From assembly GCA_026989535.1 (NCBI GenBank), contig JALSJD010000228.1:1-43249 (forward strand): a stretch of DNA of 43,249 bases, read 5' to 3'. How positions within the stretch are numbered: the stretch's first letter is position 1; each line of letters begins with the position of its first letter. The position numbers and the translations under genes are program-made. Of this stretch, positions 27,943 to 36,148 are shown piece by piece. The stretch is from Cyclobacteriaceae bacterium. Lineage in GTDB: Bacteria > Bacteroidota > Bacteroidia > Cytophagales > Cyclobacteriaceae. The notes under the pieces were generated by a model that saw only the letters and a list, made by a program, of their open reading frames with translations, was not told where the DNA came from and did not search any database.

Positions 27943-27997
27943 TGAGTCCACTCCGAAAACACCCAAAACCAAAAAAGTCTCTTTTGGAGTGGACTCA
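27943..27997 (-). mobile_element. 55-bp MITE, internally deleted copy D
   Basis: GAGTCCACTCCGAAAAC on the left and GGAGTGGACTC on the right bound a 55-bp unit with AAGA duplicated on both sides (27939-27942 and 27998-28001). On the minus strand it joins the first 12 bases of the long form to its last ~43. It lies in the upstream region of the DPP11 gene and could affect its promoter. Confidence 0.85.
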
Positions 27998-28090
27998 AAG
28001 ATAGTTGTAAAACTTTACCAGTTGTTGGCTTTTTAACCAACAGCAATCAACTATCAATTTATTGGAAGAAAACTCCAACAGAGGGTGGCG

Positions 28091-28387
28091 TTAAGAAGCC
28101 AATTGCATTGGGACAATCGAATCGAGCAATTCCTTTTTTTCCACTTCTACTCTTCTAATATCGTGAAGATTTTGAAGGTTAAGCCATAATTGTGGTGAAG
28201 TAGCAAAATATTTAGCTAAACGAGCAGCCATATTAGCGGTTACGCTTGTGTTACCCTTTATTATTTGGCTAATTTGTGTTTGTTGCACCCCAATGGATTT
28301 TGCCAACCTATAAGCCGTAATATTCATAGGTTTCAAAAACATTTCATTTAACACTTCGCCTGGGTGAGTATTCATTAATTCACTCAT
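28091..28387 (-). CDS. higA: HigA-type antitoxin
   Basis: 98 residues with an Xre/HTH fold: TAYRLAKSIGVQQTQISQIIKGNTSVTANMAARLAKYF is the helix-turn-helix region of the HigA (VapI) family, preceded by the family start HPGEVLNEMFLKPMN. It should bind and neutralise the upstream HigB-like toxin and repress the operon through the palindrome at 28698-28714. As usual for higBA the toxin gene comes first; 11 bases separate the two. Confidence 0.9.
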   Translation of the reverse strand: MSELMNTHPGEVLNEMFLKPMNITAYRLAKSIGVQQTQISQIIKGNTSVTANMAARLAKYFATSPQLWLNLQNLHDIRRVEVEKKELLDSIVPMQLAS

Positions 28388-28398
28388 ATCTTTTTTTA

Positions 28399-28680
28399 TT
28401 AATGGTAATCAACTATTTTAACATTACTGGCATTCCCATTTTTCCATATAAAAATTATCCTCCATTGCTTATTTATACTAATGGAATAATATCCCTTCCA
28501 ATTGCCTTTGAGGGCGTGTAACTTATTAGATGGAGGAATTTTCAAGTCATTTAAATTAATGGAAGAGCTCAGATAATCTAGCCTAATCATTGCTGACCTT
28601 CTGATCGAATCACTCCATTTCTTTGAAAAAACACCCCTACTAACTTTTTCAGTTTCTCTACAATCAAAGCTTTTTATCAT
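28399..28680 (-). CDS. higB: HigB-type toxin (RelE superfamily mRNA interferase)
   Basis: 93 residues of the HigB/RelE fold: MIKSFDCRETEKVSRGVFSK, then RRSAMIRLDYLSSSINLNDL, LHALKGNWKGYYSISINKQWRIIFIW and a final VKIVDYH. These are the normal conserved elements of ribosome-dependent mRNA interferases of the plasmid-maintenance killer group. Full length and apparently intact. Paired with higA directly downstream. Confidence 0.9.
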   Translation of the reverse strand: MIKSFDCRETEKVSRGVFSKKWSDSIRRSAMIRLDYLSSSINLNDLKIPPSNKLHALKGNWKGYYSISINKQWRIIFIWKNGNASNVKIVDYH

Positions 28681-28689
28681 AGCATATTA

Positions 28690-28714
28690 CAAATATAGTA
28701 TATTTATAATATAC
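28690..28714 (-). promoter_or_regulatory. higBA -7 box with adjoining palindromic operator
   Basis: On the minus strand TATATTTG (28690-28697) fits TAnnTTTG and ends 9 bases before the higB ATG. GTATA-TTTATAA-TATAC (28698-28714) is a palindrome directly upstream, inside the -33/-7 spacer, where a bound HigA would block polymerase. Confidence 0.6.
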
Positions 28715-28775
28715 CCATAAATTAGCACTCATACTGATTTTTTGCACACTAAGAATTGAATATTGCAGGTATTAT

Positions 28776-28799
28776 TTTGTTGGAGAAAGCTCCAACAAA
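28776..28799 (-). terminator. Terminator after the ferredoxin gene
   Basis: TTTGTTGGAG (28776-28785) pairs perfectly with CTCCAACAAA (28790-28799) across a 4-base loop, about 60 bases beyond the ferredoxin stop. A-rich and T-rich edges on each side would let it work in either direction. Confidence 0.6.
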
Positions 28800-28857
28800 G
28801 AATCACGTAAGAAATAATAACAACTAGATAATAGTAATTATTAACTAATAAAAATTA

Positions 28858-29085
28858 TTAAATATGCTTAACATGTATAATTTTTACTGGGCAGGCTTCT
28901 GCGGCTTTTATATTTTCTTCCAGCTCACCCTCTTGCACTTTAACGGTATAAAAACCTTTTCGATTTACACCGCCAATTAATGTTGCCTTTCCATCTTTTT
29001 TGCTCATACGCCAACGGTTGTAGGCTAGCTCTACACAGTAGTTGCAACCAATGCATTTATCTCGTTGTTGGGTAATTATAACCAT
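28858..29085 (-). CDS. Small 4Fe-4S ferredoxin
   Basis: 75-residue electron carrier with one cluster motif, CIGCNYC (Cys 11, 14, 17), and a distal CPVKII Cys supplying the fourth ligand. The middle, about 40 residues, lacks a second cluster, so it is a single-cluster ferredoxin. It follows the U32 gene by 62 bases on the same strand and may supply electrons or cluster material to that enzyme; this is inference from linkage. Confidence 0.87.
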   Translation of the reverse strand: MVIITQQRDKCIGCNYCVELAYNRWRMSKKDGKATLIGGVNRKGFYTVKVQEGELEENIKAAEACPVKIIHVKHI

Positions 29086-29147
29086 TTTAGTATCTTGTCA
29101 TTGATATTTGTGTATTTTTTGAAACTTGTTTTTCCAGTTTATTTGGG

Positions 29148-30395
29148 TTAGGCTTCTACAATTTTATATAATTTATCCGATGGACGAATAATTTGGTCTA
29201 ATTCAAAAGTTATATCATCACCACGTTCTGCTCTTTCTGCCTCTTTATCATCTATTCTAAAATTTGGCAACTTAATTTCTACCACTCCAGTAGTTGGGCC
29301 AGTAATTAATATATCGTCACCCACCTTAACCGATTGAGACTCCACTCTAAAGTGTGCAATTTTAGCCTTCGAAAAATAATGAACTCCTTTGCCTAAATAA
29401 ATCTTTTTCTGTGTTGCCAAAGACCCGGGCTTATCACTCCATTCGCCTAATTCTTGCCCTAAATAATAGCCGCTCCAAAAACCACGGTTATACACAGTCT
29501 CCAACTGGCTCATCCAAACGGCTACTTTTTCCTGATTAAATTCATTAGCATAATAGGCATCAATGGCTTGCCGATATATGCCAATCACCCTTGATACATA
29601 CTCAGGGGCACGTGCCCTGCCTTCAATTTTAAGTACCTTAACATGGGTATCAATTACTTGATCTAAAAAATTAAGGGTGCATAAATCTTTAGGCGACATA
29701 ATGTATTCATTGTCAATTTCCAGTTCATGCCCATCTTCAATATCTATTACTTTGTATTTGCGCCTGCAATTTTGAACGCATGCTCCACGATTGGCAGATG
29801 AATTTTGGGTGTGCAAACTCATATAACACTTGCCAGATACAGCCATACATAAGGCTCCATGCCCAAAAATTTCTAATTCTACTAATTTACCTCCTGGCCC
29901 AATTACATTTTCTTTTTTAATAGCATCTGCAATTTTTTTAACCTGCCCAAGGCTTAGCTCTCTTGATAGCACCATTGTATGGGCAAAAAGCGAATAAAAT
30001 TTAACCGTTTCTATGTTGGTAATATTAAGTTGCGTAGAGATATGCACCTCCACTCCTATGGTTTTGGCATAATGAATTACGGCTTGGTCGGAGGCAATTA
30101 CAGCAGTAATGCCTGCTTCTTTGGCACGATTAAGCAATGTTTTTATAATACTTAAATCGTGGTCGTAAATTATGGTGTTAAGAGTTAGGTAGGTTCTAAC
30201 ATTTTTTTTACCACAGCGCTGGGCTATTTCTTCTAAATCATCAAGCGTAAAATTAATGCTTGATTTAGCACGCATATTTAGCTGCTCTACCCCAAAATAA
30301 ATTGAATCTGCTCCTGCATCTATAGCAGCTTGCATTGAATCGAAGCCACCTGCAGGTGCCATTAACTCTATTTTGTCTTCTCCAAACCTATTCAT
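29148..30395 (-). CDS. U32 family protein (TrhP/RlhA-like RNA hydroxylation)
   Basis: 415 residues annotated in the past as collagenase-like U32 peptidases; characterised members such as TrhP (YegQ) and RlhA hydroxylate tRNA uridine-34 or 23S rRNA. The N-terminal TIM-barrel part starts IELMAPAGGFDSMQAAIDAGADSIYFG, then MVLSRELSLGQVKKI. The signature cysteine region is LEIFGHGALCMAVSGKCYMS...NRGACVQNCRRKY, four Cys suited to an iron-sulfur cluster. Length fits TrhP better than the longer RlhA. A TACTTTTG -7 box ends 4 bases before the ATG, suggesting a leaderless mRNA. Confidence 0.87.
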   Translation of the reverse strand: MNRFGEDKIELMAPAGGFDSMQAAIDAGADSIYFGVEQLNMRAKSSINFTLDDLEEIAQRCGKKNVRTYLTLNTIIYDHDLSIIKTLLNRAKEAGITAVIASDQAVIHYAKTIGVEVHISTQLNITNIETVKFYSLFAHTMVLSRELSLGQVKKIADAIKKENVIGPGGKLVELEIFGHGALCMAVSGKCYMSLHTQNSSANRGACVQNCRRKYKVIDIEDGHELEIDNEYIMSPKDLCTLNFLDQVIDTHVKVLKIEGRARAPEYVSRVIGIYRQAIDAYYANEFNQEKVAVWMSQLETVYNRGFWSGYYLGQELGEWSDKPGSLATQKKIYLGKGVHYFSKAKIAHFRVESQSVKVGDDILITGPTTGVVEIKLPNFRIDDKEAERAERGDDITFELDQIIRPSDKLYKIVEA

Positions 30396-30399
30396 CGTG

Positions 30400-30407
30400 C
30401 AAAAGTA
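30400..30407 (-). promoter_or_regulatory. -7 box (TACTTTTG) of the U32 gene
   Basis: TACTTTTG on the minus strand lies 4 bases from the ATG at 30395, so transcription would begin at or very near the start codon. No good TTTG element lies 19 bases upstream. Confidence 0.5.
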
Positions 30408-30427
30408 AACAACGGGGTTATAGCAAT

Positions 30428-32335
30428 TTACACCCTCAGCAAAATTTCTTTTGCTTCTTGAATACTCTTTACAAAAAGAACTTGCAAAGATTTATCCTTC
30501 GTAATTTCAGCAAACTTCTTCCAAAAATCAGCGTCTTGCTCTTGCTCTATTCTAACTATTGCTACTTGCTTAATTCCAATCTTTACATATTGTTCGATGG
30601 CATTTTCTAATATCCATTGCTTCCTAATACTAGCTAAATCAACTGCTATCGTTAAGTCAATAATCCATTTAACCGAATTATACACACTAAAAACTTCGAT
30701 ATTATTACTAAAAACTTCCGCAAACTCTAGAGGGTTTGGCATTTTAGTCCATACCAAGGTGGTAATTTGGTTTACAGTATCTAAATAAATATTGGCTGTA
30801 CTGGATTTGTAAAATAATTGACTTTCTATTTTTGAGAGAGGCACAGTTGGTAGTTTAAGGATAAATTTAGTGCCTACATTTAACCCACTTTCAATAGTAA
30901 TCCTCCCACCCATCGATTCTATTTGTTGTTTAGCTAAAAACAAGCCAAGCCCCTTGCCTTCTATATGTGTATGAAATCGCTTGTACATACCAAATATTTT
31001 ATCGCCATGTTTGTTAAGGTCAACTCCAATGCCATTGTCTTCTACAGCTAATATACACTCTCCTTTTTCTTGTTTAGCCGTAATTTTTACAGTACATATT
31101 CTCTCTGTATTTCTATATTTTATTGCATTACTAATTAGGTTGTATAAAATGCTATGAAAATAAGACCTTACACCATAAATTATTTTAACCTTAAGTTCTG
31201 TTTTCAATATTGCCTTGCTTTTTTCCACACTAGGTTGTAATACCAACCAAATATTGTCTAGTTCGGCTTTTATATCTATCCTTTCCTTTATCTGAAAAAG
31301 ATTGTTTCTTAATTCTACTATTTTATTCAAATCTTTTATTACGCCATCAAGAGCCTCTGCCGATTTGTAAATATGCTCTGCCACATTATTTCTATTATCA
31401 TCAGTTTGGTCGATTTTAAATAACTGTGCTAAACCTAATAAATTAGCAACTGGGCCACGCAAATTGTGAGAAAGTGTATTAGAGAATTGCTGGAGCTCAT
31501 TATTATGATTAATGAGTTCTTTATTAGATTGTTTAAGCTCCTTTGTTTTAGTTTCAAGCCTCTCTACTAATTCAAAATTGCTTTTTTCTAAAAGGTTTTT
31601 TTGCTTATTAATTACCCCTTCATTTTTTCTCAATCCATCATTTAATTTCTCCATTTCTTCAAATAGAGCACTTAATTCAATGTTTTTTTCTCCAAGCTCC
31701 TCTGCCAATAAAATATTTTCATGGAGCAGTAATTTAATGTTTGATAAAAAATAAAAAAAAGAGGCTGCTATAAAAATCAGTGCAATATCCAAATATATGC
31801 CAGTAACAATATAGGCTTTGGGCATAGTGCCAAAAAAATTGGCATAACCTACTCCAATAAATGAGTGGATAGGATCAAAGGCTACTATCAATAAAAAACA
31901 AAAAGTAAAAGTGGAAAACATGTATTTTCTTTCTTGGGAAGAAAAGAACATAAAGGGCAAAATGCTAAACCCTAAAATTAAAATTCGTGCATCAAGAAAA
32001 TCGTAAACAAAAACACTTTCAGGGTTTTTAATTTTAACAGCAATACTGCCAATTGTAATAATTATAGGTGGATAAATGGTTGTTATTATCCTGCATAATT
32101 TATTATAATTAAAATAGTTTAGTAGTATTAAAAAAGAAAAAAGAAAAAAAGAAAAAATATCTATGTAAGCGGCTATAGCCCATCCGTCTTCAAATAGAAT
32201 TGGAAACAAAAGTAATATTGTAACCCCCATAAGAATTAGCAATAGCTTATTAGTAAGCCTCACTTGTTGCTTAAGCCGATCTTTCATTTCTTTATAAACA
32301 CCAAAATTTACGATAGTAGAAATCATATTAATCAT
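30428..32335 (-). CDS. Membrane histidine kinase with C-terminal SpoIIAA/STAS-like domain (paralogue 2)
   Basis: 635 residues: six or seven membrane helices (about 28-200), a coiled coil (about 205-280), a HisKA domain with FSNTLSHNLRGPVANLLGL (H290), and an HATPase with N-box NLISNAIKYRN, G1 DNGIGVDL and G2 GKGLGLFLAK. After the kinase comes a ~110-residue tail (IYLDTVNQITTLVWTK...KWIIDLTIAVDL...IKQVAIVRIEQE...EAKEILLRV) resembling the SpoIIAA/STAS-like single-domain proteins common in Bacteroidota. There is no receiver domain and no response regulator gene nearby. Its start overlaps the end of the upstream paralogue by 8 bases. ATG 32335 is used; ATG 32326 is also possible. Confidence 0.85.
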   Translation of the reverse strand: MINMISTIVNFGVYKEMKDRLKQQVRLTNKLLLILMGVTILLLFPILFEDGWAIAAYIDIFSFFLFSFLILLNYFNYNKLCRIITTIYPPIIITIGSIAVKIKNPESVFVYDFLDARILILGFSILPFMFFSSQERKYMFSTFTFCFLLIVAFDPIHSFIGVGYANFFGTMPKAYIVTGIYLDIALIFIAASFFYFLSNIKLLLHENILLAEELGEKNIELSALFEEMEKLNDGLRKNEGVINKQKNLLEKSNFELVERLETKTKELKQSNKELINHNNELQQFSNTLSHNLRGPVANLLGLAQLFKIDQTDDNRNNVAEHIYKSAEALDGVIKDLNKIVELRNNLFQIKERIDIKAELDNIWLVLQPSVEKSKAILKTELKVKIIYGVRSYFHSILYNLISNAIKYRNTERICTVKITAKQEKGECILAVEDNGIGVDLNKHGDKIFGMYKRFHTHIEGKGLGLFLAKQQIESMGGRITIESGLNVGTKFILKLPTVPLSKIESQLFYKSSTANIYLDTVNQITTLVWTKMPNPLEFAEVFSNNIEVFSVYNSVKWIIDLTIAVDLASIRKQWILENAIEQYVKIGIKQVAIVRIEQEQDADFWKKFAEITKDKSLQVLFVKSIQEAKEILLRV

Positions 32336-34313
32336 TATTATCTGATAAGGGCTTACTTTCCTGTAGAAACTCGACAGCTAAGTCGTAATCGTAGAATATT
32401 TTAAATAAGACTCCCTTATTATCCATTGCTTCCAACATTTTTTGCCAATAAGCAAAGTCTTTATTGTCTCCTTCGTTTTTAACTATTACCATTATTTTGC
32501 ATCCTTTTTTTACAATTTTAGGCAGCGTTGTGGAGGCAAACCATGTTCTGTCTTTTTTAGAAACAAATCCTAAATTTCTAATATCTACCAACCATTTATT
32601 TGCACTATAATTATCAAACATTTCTTTATTAGTACTTAGTACTTCTGCATACTCTTTAGAGTTGGGAGGCTTTTTCCAAATAAGGATGGATGCCCTCGAC
32701 CGTGCATCGTACGCAATTGTAGCATTAGGCGTATTATAATATTTCTGAAAGCCAATTTCTTTAGGAACGGGAAACTCCATTAAAAAACTAGTGCCATTCC
32801 CTGGCTTGCTTTTAACACTAATTTTGCCATTCATAGCCTCCACTTGCTGTTTTACCAAATACAATCCCATTCCTTTGCCTTCAATATGGTTATGAAAACG
32901 TTTGTGCATTTTAAACATGTCGTTACCAAATTTTAGCAAATCAATACCTAGCCCCTTATCTTTTATTTCTAAACAAACATTATTGTTTGCCTCGTAAGAG
33001 GCTACAGTTATCATATTTTTATTGGCAGGGTTGCTATATTTCATAGCATTGCTAATTAAATTATACAAAATACTATGTAAATATGATTTAATAAAATAAA
33101 GGTTATCGATTTTTAATTTAACAATAAGTTCAGCTCCAATGTCTTTAAAACTAGCTCTAAGCAGTTTTTCAATTTCATCGCTTAAATTTACATTTTCTTT
33201 TAAGCGAAATAGTTGATTTCTAATATCTACTACTTTGTTTAAATCTGAAATTATGGTATCTAATGCAGTGGATGAAACCTTAATATGTGCAAGTGTTTCC
33301 TGCTTACGAGATTCTTCTTTTTCAACCTCAAATAAGTGTATTAAACCGAGCAAACTTGCTACAGGCGCTCTTAGGTTATGCGATACTGTGTTCGAAAATT
33401 GCAAAAGTCCGTTGTTCTGAACAATCAATTCCTCATTTGCCTTTTTAAGAGCTCTGGTTTTTTCTTCTACTTTGGATGTTAATTCAATATTTTTAAACTC
33501 AAGCTTATTTTTTTGAATACCTATCAGTACCGAAGCTTTCTCCAATTCCTCTTTGCTCTTAAGCAGTTCTTGTTGTTTGGTAAGCAAACTCTCGCTAACC
33601 TCTTTATTTTGAGATAGCAGCTCCTGTTTTTTAAGCAAAAGTTTTTCCTGTATGGCATTCTTATTATTTAAATCATTAATAAGAATAGAATTATTATTTA
33701 CTAATTCTTCATTCGATTTTTTAAGCGATAGGATGCCCAAAATTGCAACTACATAGCTCACATTAAACATTAATCCTGCTATGTAATAGCCCCCTTTAGT
33801 ATCTTCAAAAAAATATGCATAACCTACATTAAACAAATTATGGATAAAATCATAGGCAAATAAGAATACCGCACTTGGTAAAAGCACTAGAAAAAGAAAT
33901 TTTATTTTTTTTCTGGGGAAAATTAAAAGAGGCACTAACGATGATACAAGCACCAACATTCTTGTATCGAAAAACTCATAAAAACCTGTAGCACCAATTG
34001 CATTATTCCGTTTTGTTAAAATAGAAATAACCATAATAAAAAAGGGTATTGAGTAGGATACCCAATACCTCGAAATTAAAGTTTTACCCCATTGATTTAA
34101 CAGCAATGTTATAATTGGAATGGCAGATGAAAGCAGTATCAACTGAGCTCCAACTTTAAAACCATACTGATATAAAACCAAAATAAGAATTAAGCAGATA
34201 AATACCAAGTGCAACTGCGCTATGGTATTGGTAAACCGAATGCGTTGATTCGATTGCTCAGATTTAGAACTTGATGTTCCAAAGTTACTTAAGTAGTGTA
34301 TAAGTTTTGCCAT
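32328..34313 (-). CDS. Membrane histidine kinase with C-terminal SpoIIAA/STAS-like domain (paralogue 1)
   Basis: Same layout as the following gene: membrane helices (about 32-195), a longer coiled coil (about 200-300), HisKA with FSNTVSHNLRAPVASLLGL (H312), N-box NLISNAMKYSN, G1 DKGLGIDL and G2 GKGMGLYLVKQQ, then a STAS-like tail with TIAYDARSRASILIWKK, KWLVDIRNLGFVSKKDRTW and YDLAVEFLQES. I start at ATG 34313 (MAKLIHYL); the frame runs 40 residues further upstream, but that part looks non-coding and overlaps a palindrome. The two kinases are a tandem duplication, now quite diverged. Signal and partners unknown. Confidence 0.84.
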   Translation of the reverse strand: MAKLIHYLSNFGTSSSKSEQSNQRIRFTNTIAQLHLVFICLILILVLYQYGFKVGAQLILLSSAIPIITLLLNQWGKTLISRYWVSYSIPFFIMVISILTKRNNAIGATGFYEFFDTRMLVLVSSLVPLLIFPRKKIKFLFLVLLPSAVFLFAYDFIHNLFNVGYAYFFEDTKGGYYIAGLMFNVSYVVAILGILSLKKSNEELVNNNSILINDLNNKNAIQEKLLLKKQELLSQNKEVSESLLTKQQELLKSKEELEKASVLIGIQKNKLEFKNIELTSKVEEKTRALKKANEELIVQNNGLLQFSNTVSHNLRAPVASLLGLIHLFEVEKEESRKQETLAHIKVSSTALDTIISDLNKVVDIRNQLFRLKENVNLSDEIEKLLRASFKDIGAELIVKLKIDNLYFIKSYLHSILYNLISNAMKYSNPANKNMITVASYEANNNVCLEIKDKGLGIDLLKFGNDMFKMHKRFHNHIEGKGMGLYLVKQQVEAMNGKISVKSKPGNGTSFLMEFPVPKEIGFQKYYNTPNATIAYDARSRASILIWKKPPNSKEYAEVLSTNKEMFDNYSANKWLVDIRNLGFVSKKDRTWFASTTLPKIVKKGCKIMVIVKNEGDNKDFAYWQKMLEAMDNKGVLFKIFYDYDLAVEFLQESKPLSDNND

Positions 34314-34397
34314 TGCGTAGAGTGAATCCCAGCCAGTTGGCGGATTAGTGAAAAAAAATGACGTGAAAACAAAGATAGTGAAAAAGGAATCGTCAAT

Positions 34398-34413
34398 GCC
34401 TTGTCGGCAAGGC
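34398..34413. repeat. REP-like hairpin between cysN and the kinase genes
   Basis: GCCTTG-tcgg-CAAGGC is a 6-bp stem with a 4-base loop, with GAACCTGCC close by. It is the only clear structure in the 188-base gap between cysN and the first kinase gene. Confidence 0.5.
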
Positions 34414-34501
34414 GAACCTGCCTTTGAAACCACGTCTCAATCACAAACCTCAGAAAAAGCCAGAGGACACAAGCAATTAATAGAGAGACTCTTTACTGTG
34501 T

Positions 34502-35770
34502 TTAAATAATTATTCCTGCCCCTACGGTTTCATTGGTTTGTTCATCTATTAAAATAACACTGCCAGTTTCTCTATTACGCTCGTATCTATCTACAAATAA
34601 TGGTTTAGTAGTTCTTATCTTAATTCTACCAATATCGTTCATTCCAATGGTTCTATCATCTTCCATTCTATGGAGTGTATTAATATCCATTTTATACACA
34701 ATTTCTTTAATCATGCAACGGGCTTCGTTCGTAGTTTGACGGATGCCATATTTACCCCCTGGCACAAGTACTTTTTCATTAAGCCAGGTAACCATTAAGT
34801 CAATATCTTGTGTTACTACTGGCTGGTTATTATCGCGTACAATCATATCTCCTCTGCTAATATCTATTTCGTCTTCGAGGGTTATGGTTACGGACATAGG
34901 CGCATAGGCTTCGGCTAGTTTTTGATCCATTAATTCGATGGATTTAATTTTACTTGTAAAACCACTTGGCAATACGGTAATGCCATCCCCTGGTTTAAAA
35001 ACTCCACTGGCAATTCTACCTGCATAACCTCTAAAATCGTGGTATTTATCGTTCATTGGCCGAATAACGGTTTGCACTGGAAAACGACAATCTACATGAT
35101 TAAAATCGCTACCAATATGAATAGTTTCTAAAAGATAAAGCAAGGTGCTGCCTTGGTACCAGTCCATTTTCTTAGATTTATTAACCACGTTATCGCCATT
35201 TAAGGCACTGATGGGTATAAATCGCACATCGTTCACATTTAGTTTAGAGGCAAATAATTCGGTTTCCTTTTTAATTGATTCATAGACTTGTTCATCATAA
35301 TCAACCAAATCCATTTTGTTTATACAAAATACAATATGTGGAATACCTAATAAAGAGGCAATAAATGTATGACGATGCGTTTGCTCTTGCACCCCTTTGC
35401 GGGCATCTATTAAAATAATGGCTAAGTTAGCCGTAGAGGCTCCTGTAACCATATTTCGCGTGTACTGAATATGCCCGGGCGTATCGGCTATAATAAATTT
35501 ACGCTTTGGGGTAGCAAAATAGCGATAAGCTACATCTATGGTTATCCCTTGTTCTCTTTCAGCTCTTAAGCCATCTGTTAAAAGTGCAAGGTTTACAGTT
35601 TCTTCTCCTTTTTTCTTGCTCGATGCTTCTATCGCTTCGTACTGGTCTTGAAAAATAGATTTAGAATCGTAGAGCATACGGCCAATGAGGGTGCTTTTTC
35701 CATCATCTACGCTACCTGCGGTGGTGAAGCGCAAAAGCTCCATAGTTAAGTAATTATTTGAATCGCTCAT
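34502..35770 (-). CDS. cysN: Sulfate adenylyltransferase subunit 1 (GTPase subunit)
   Basis: GTPase that drives APS formation by the CysD subunit. 422 residues from ATG 35770 (MSDSNNYLTMELLRF); the frame reaches 35821, but the extra 17 residues (like ISNFTFHISN) are AT-rich leader sequence typical of non-coding DNA here. EF-Tu-type motifs: GSVDDGKSTLIGR (P-loop), the REQGITIDVAYRYF switch region, DTPGH, and NKMDLVDY (NKxD). It is not fused to CysC, which has its own gene. It lies last in the cysQ-cysC-cysD-cysN cluster, separated from cysD by a broken gene. Confidence 0.95.
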   Translation of the reverse strand: MSDSNNYLTMELLRFTTAGSVDDGKSTLIGRMLYDSKSIFQDQYEAIEASSKKKGEETVNLALLTDGLRAEREQGITIDVAYRYFATPKRKFIIADTPGHIQYTRNMVTGASTANLAIILIDARKGVQEQTHRHTFIASLLGIPHIVFCINKMDLVDYDEQVYESIKKETELFASKLNVNDVRFIPISALNGDNVVNKSKKMDWYQGSTLLYLLETIHIGSDFNHVDCRFPVQTVIRPMNDKYHDFRGYAGRIASGVFKPGDGITVLPSGFTSKIKSIELMDQKLAEAYAPMSVTITLEDEIDISRGDMIVRDNNQPVVTQDIDLMVTWLNEKVLVPGGKYGIRQTTNEARCMIKEIVYKMDINTLHRMEDDRTIGMNDIGRIKIRTTKPLFVDRYERNRETGSVILIDEQTNETVGAGIII

Positions 35771-35828
35771 ATTTAAATTAGAAATATGAAAGGTGAAATT
35801 AGAAATAAAAAAACATTTCAACCTGTCA

Positions 35829-36127
35829 CTATTTTTTGTATTTGTATTTTATTGAGTTAAAAATGGCAGTTAACTCTTCCGCCTCTTTTAATAAATTTTA
35901 ACTTTATTATTATCCTTAACAAGTGCTAGTTCTTCTACTGCTTCTAGCCAAAAACAGGATTCATCTGCTTCTTCCACTACAATTCCGAGTTTAGTAGCAA
36001 ACTCTTTGGTGCTTCTGCTTCTAAATGCAGCTCTAGTATTTGCTCCAACAGAAGAGGCACTTCTAATAAGTTGTTTACCAATGATTCTTGCTTGATCTGG
36101 TAAAAGCACTCTACTTTTTTTTACATT
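35829..36127 (-). pseudogene. Four-helix-bundle protein (S23/23S rRNA-IVP family), degraded
   Basis: The longest open piece is 35888-36109 (GTG start), with KQLIRSASSVGANTRAAFRSRSTKEF and GIVVEEADESCFWLEAVEEL, the core of the four-helix-bundle family that is often ~115-120 residues. Two defects show: helix 1 is missing at the N-terminus (only NVKKSRVLLPDQ precedes the core and there is no ATG in frame), and a frameshift near 35888 moves the normal tail, LLKEAEELTAIFNSIKYKYK, into another frame that ends at 35829. These genes are commonly inserted into other clusters with no functional link, as here between cysD and cysN. Confidence 0.7.
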
Positions 36128-36148
36128 TTAAATTTCGCATTTTTCATT

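Noticed and set aside
34314-34433. A 40-residue N-terminal extension of the first histidine kinase
   Set aside because: It runs across a REP-like hairpin and has no resemblance to the paralogue.
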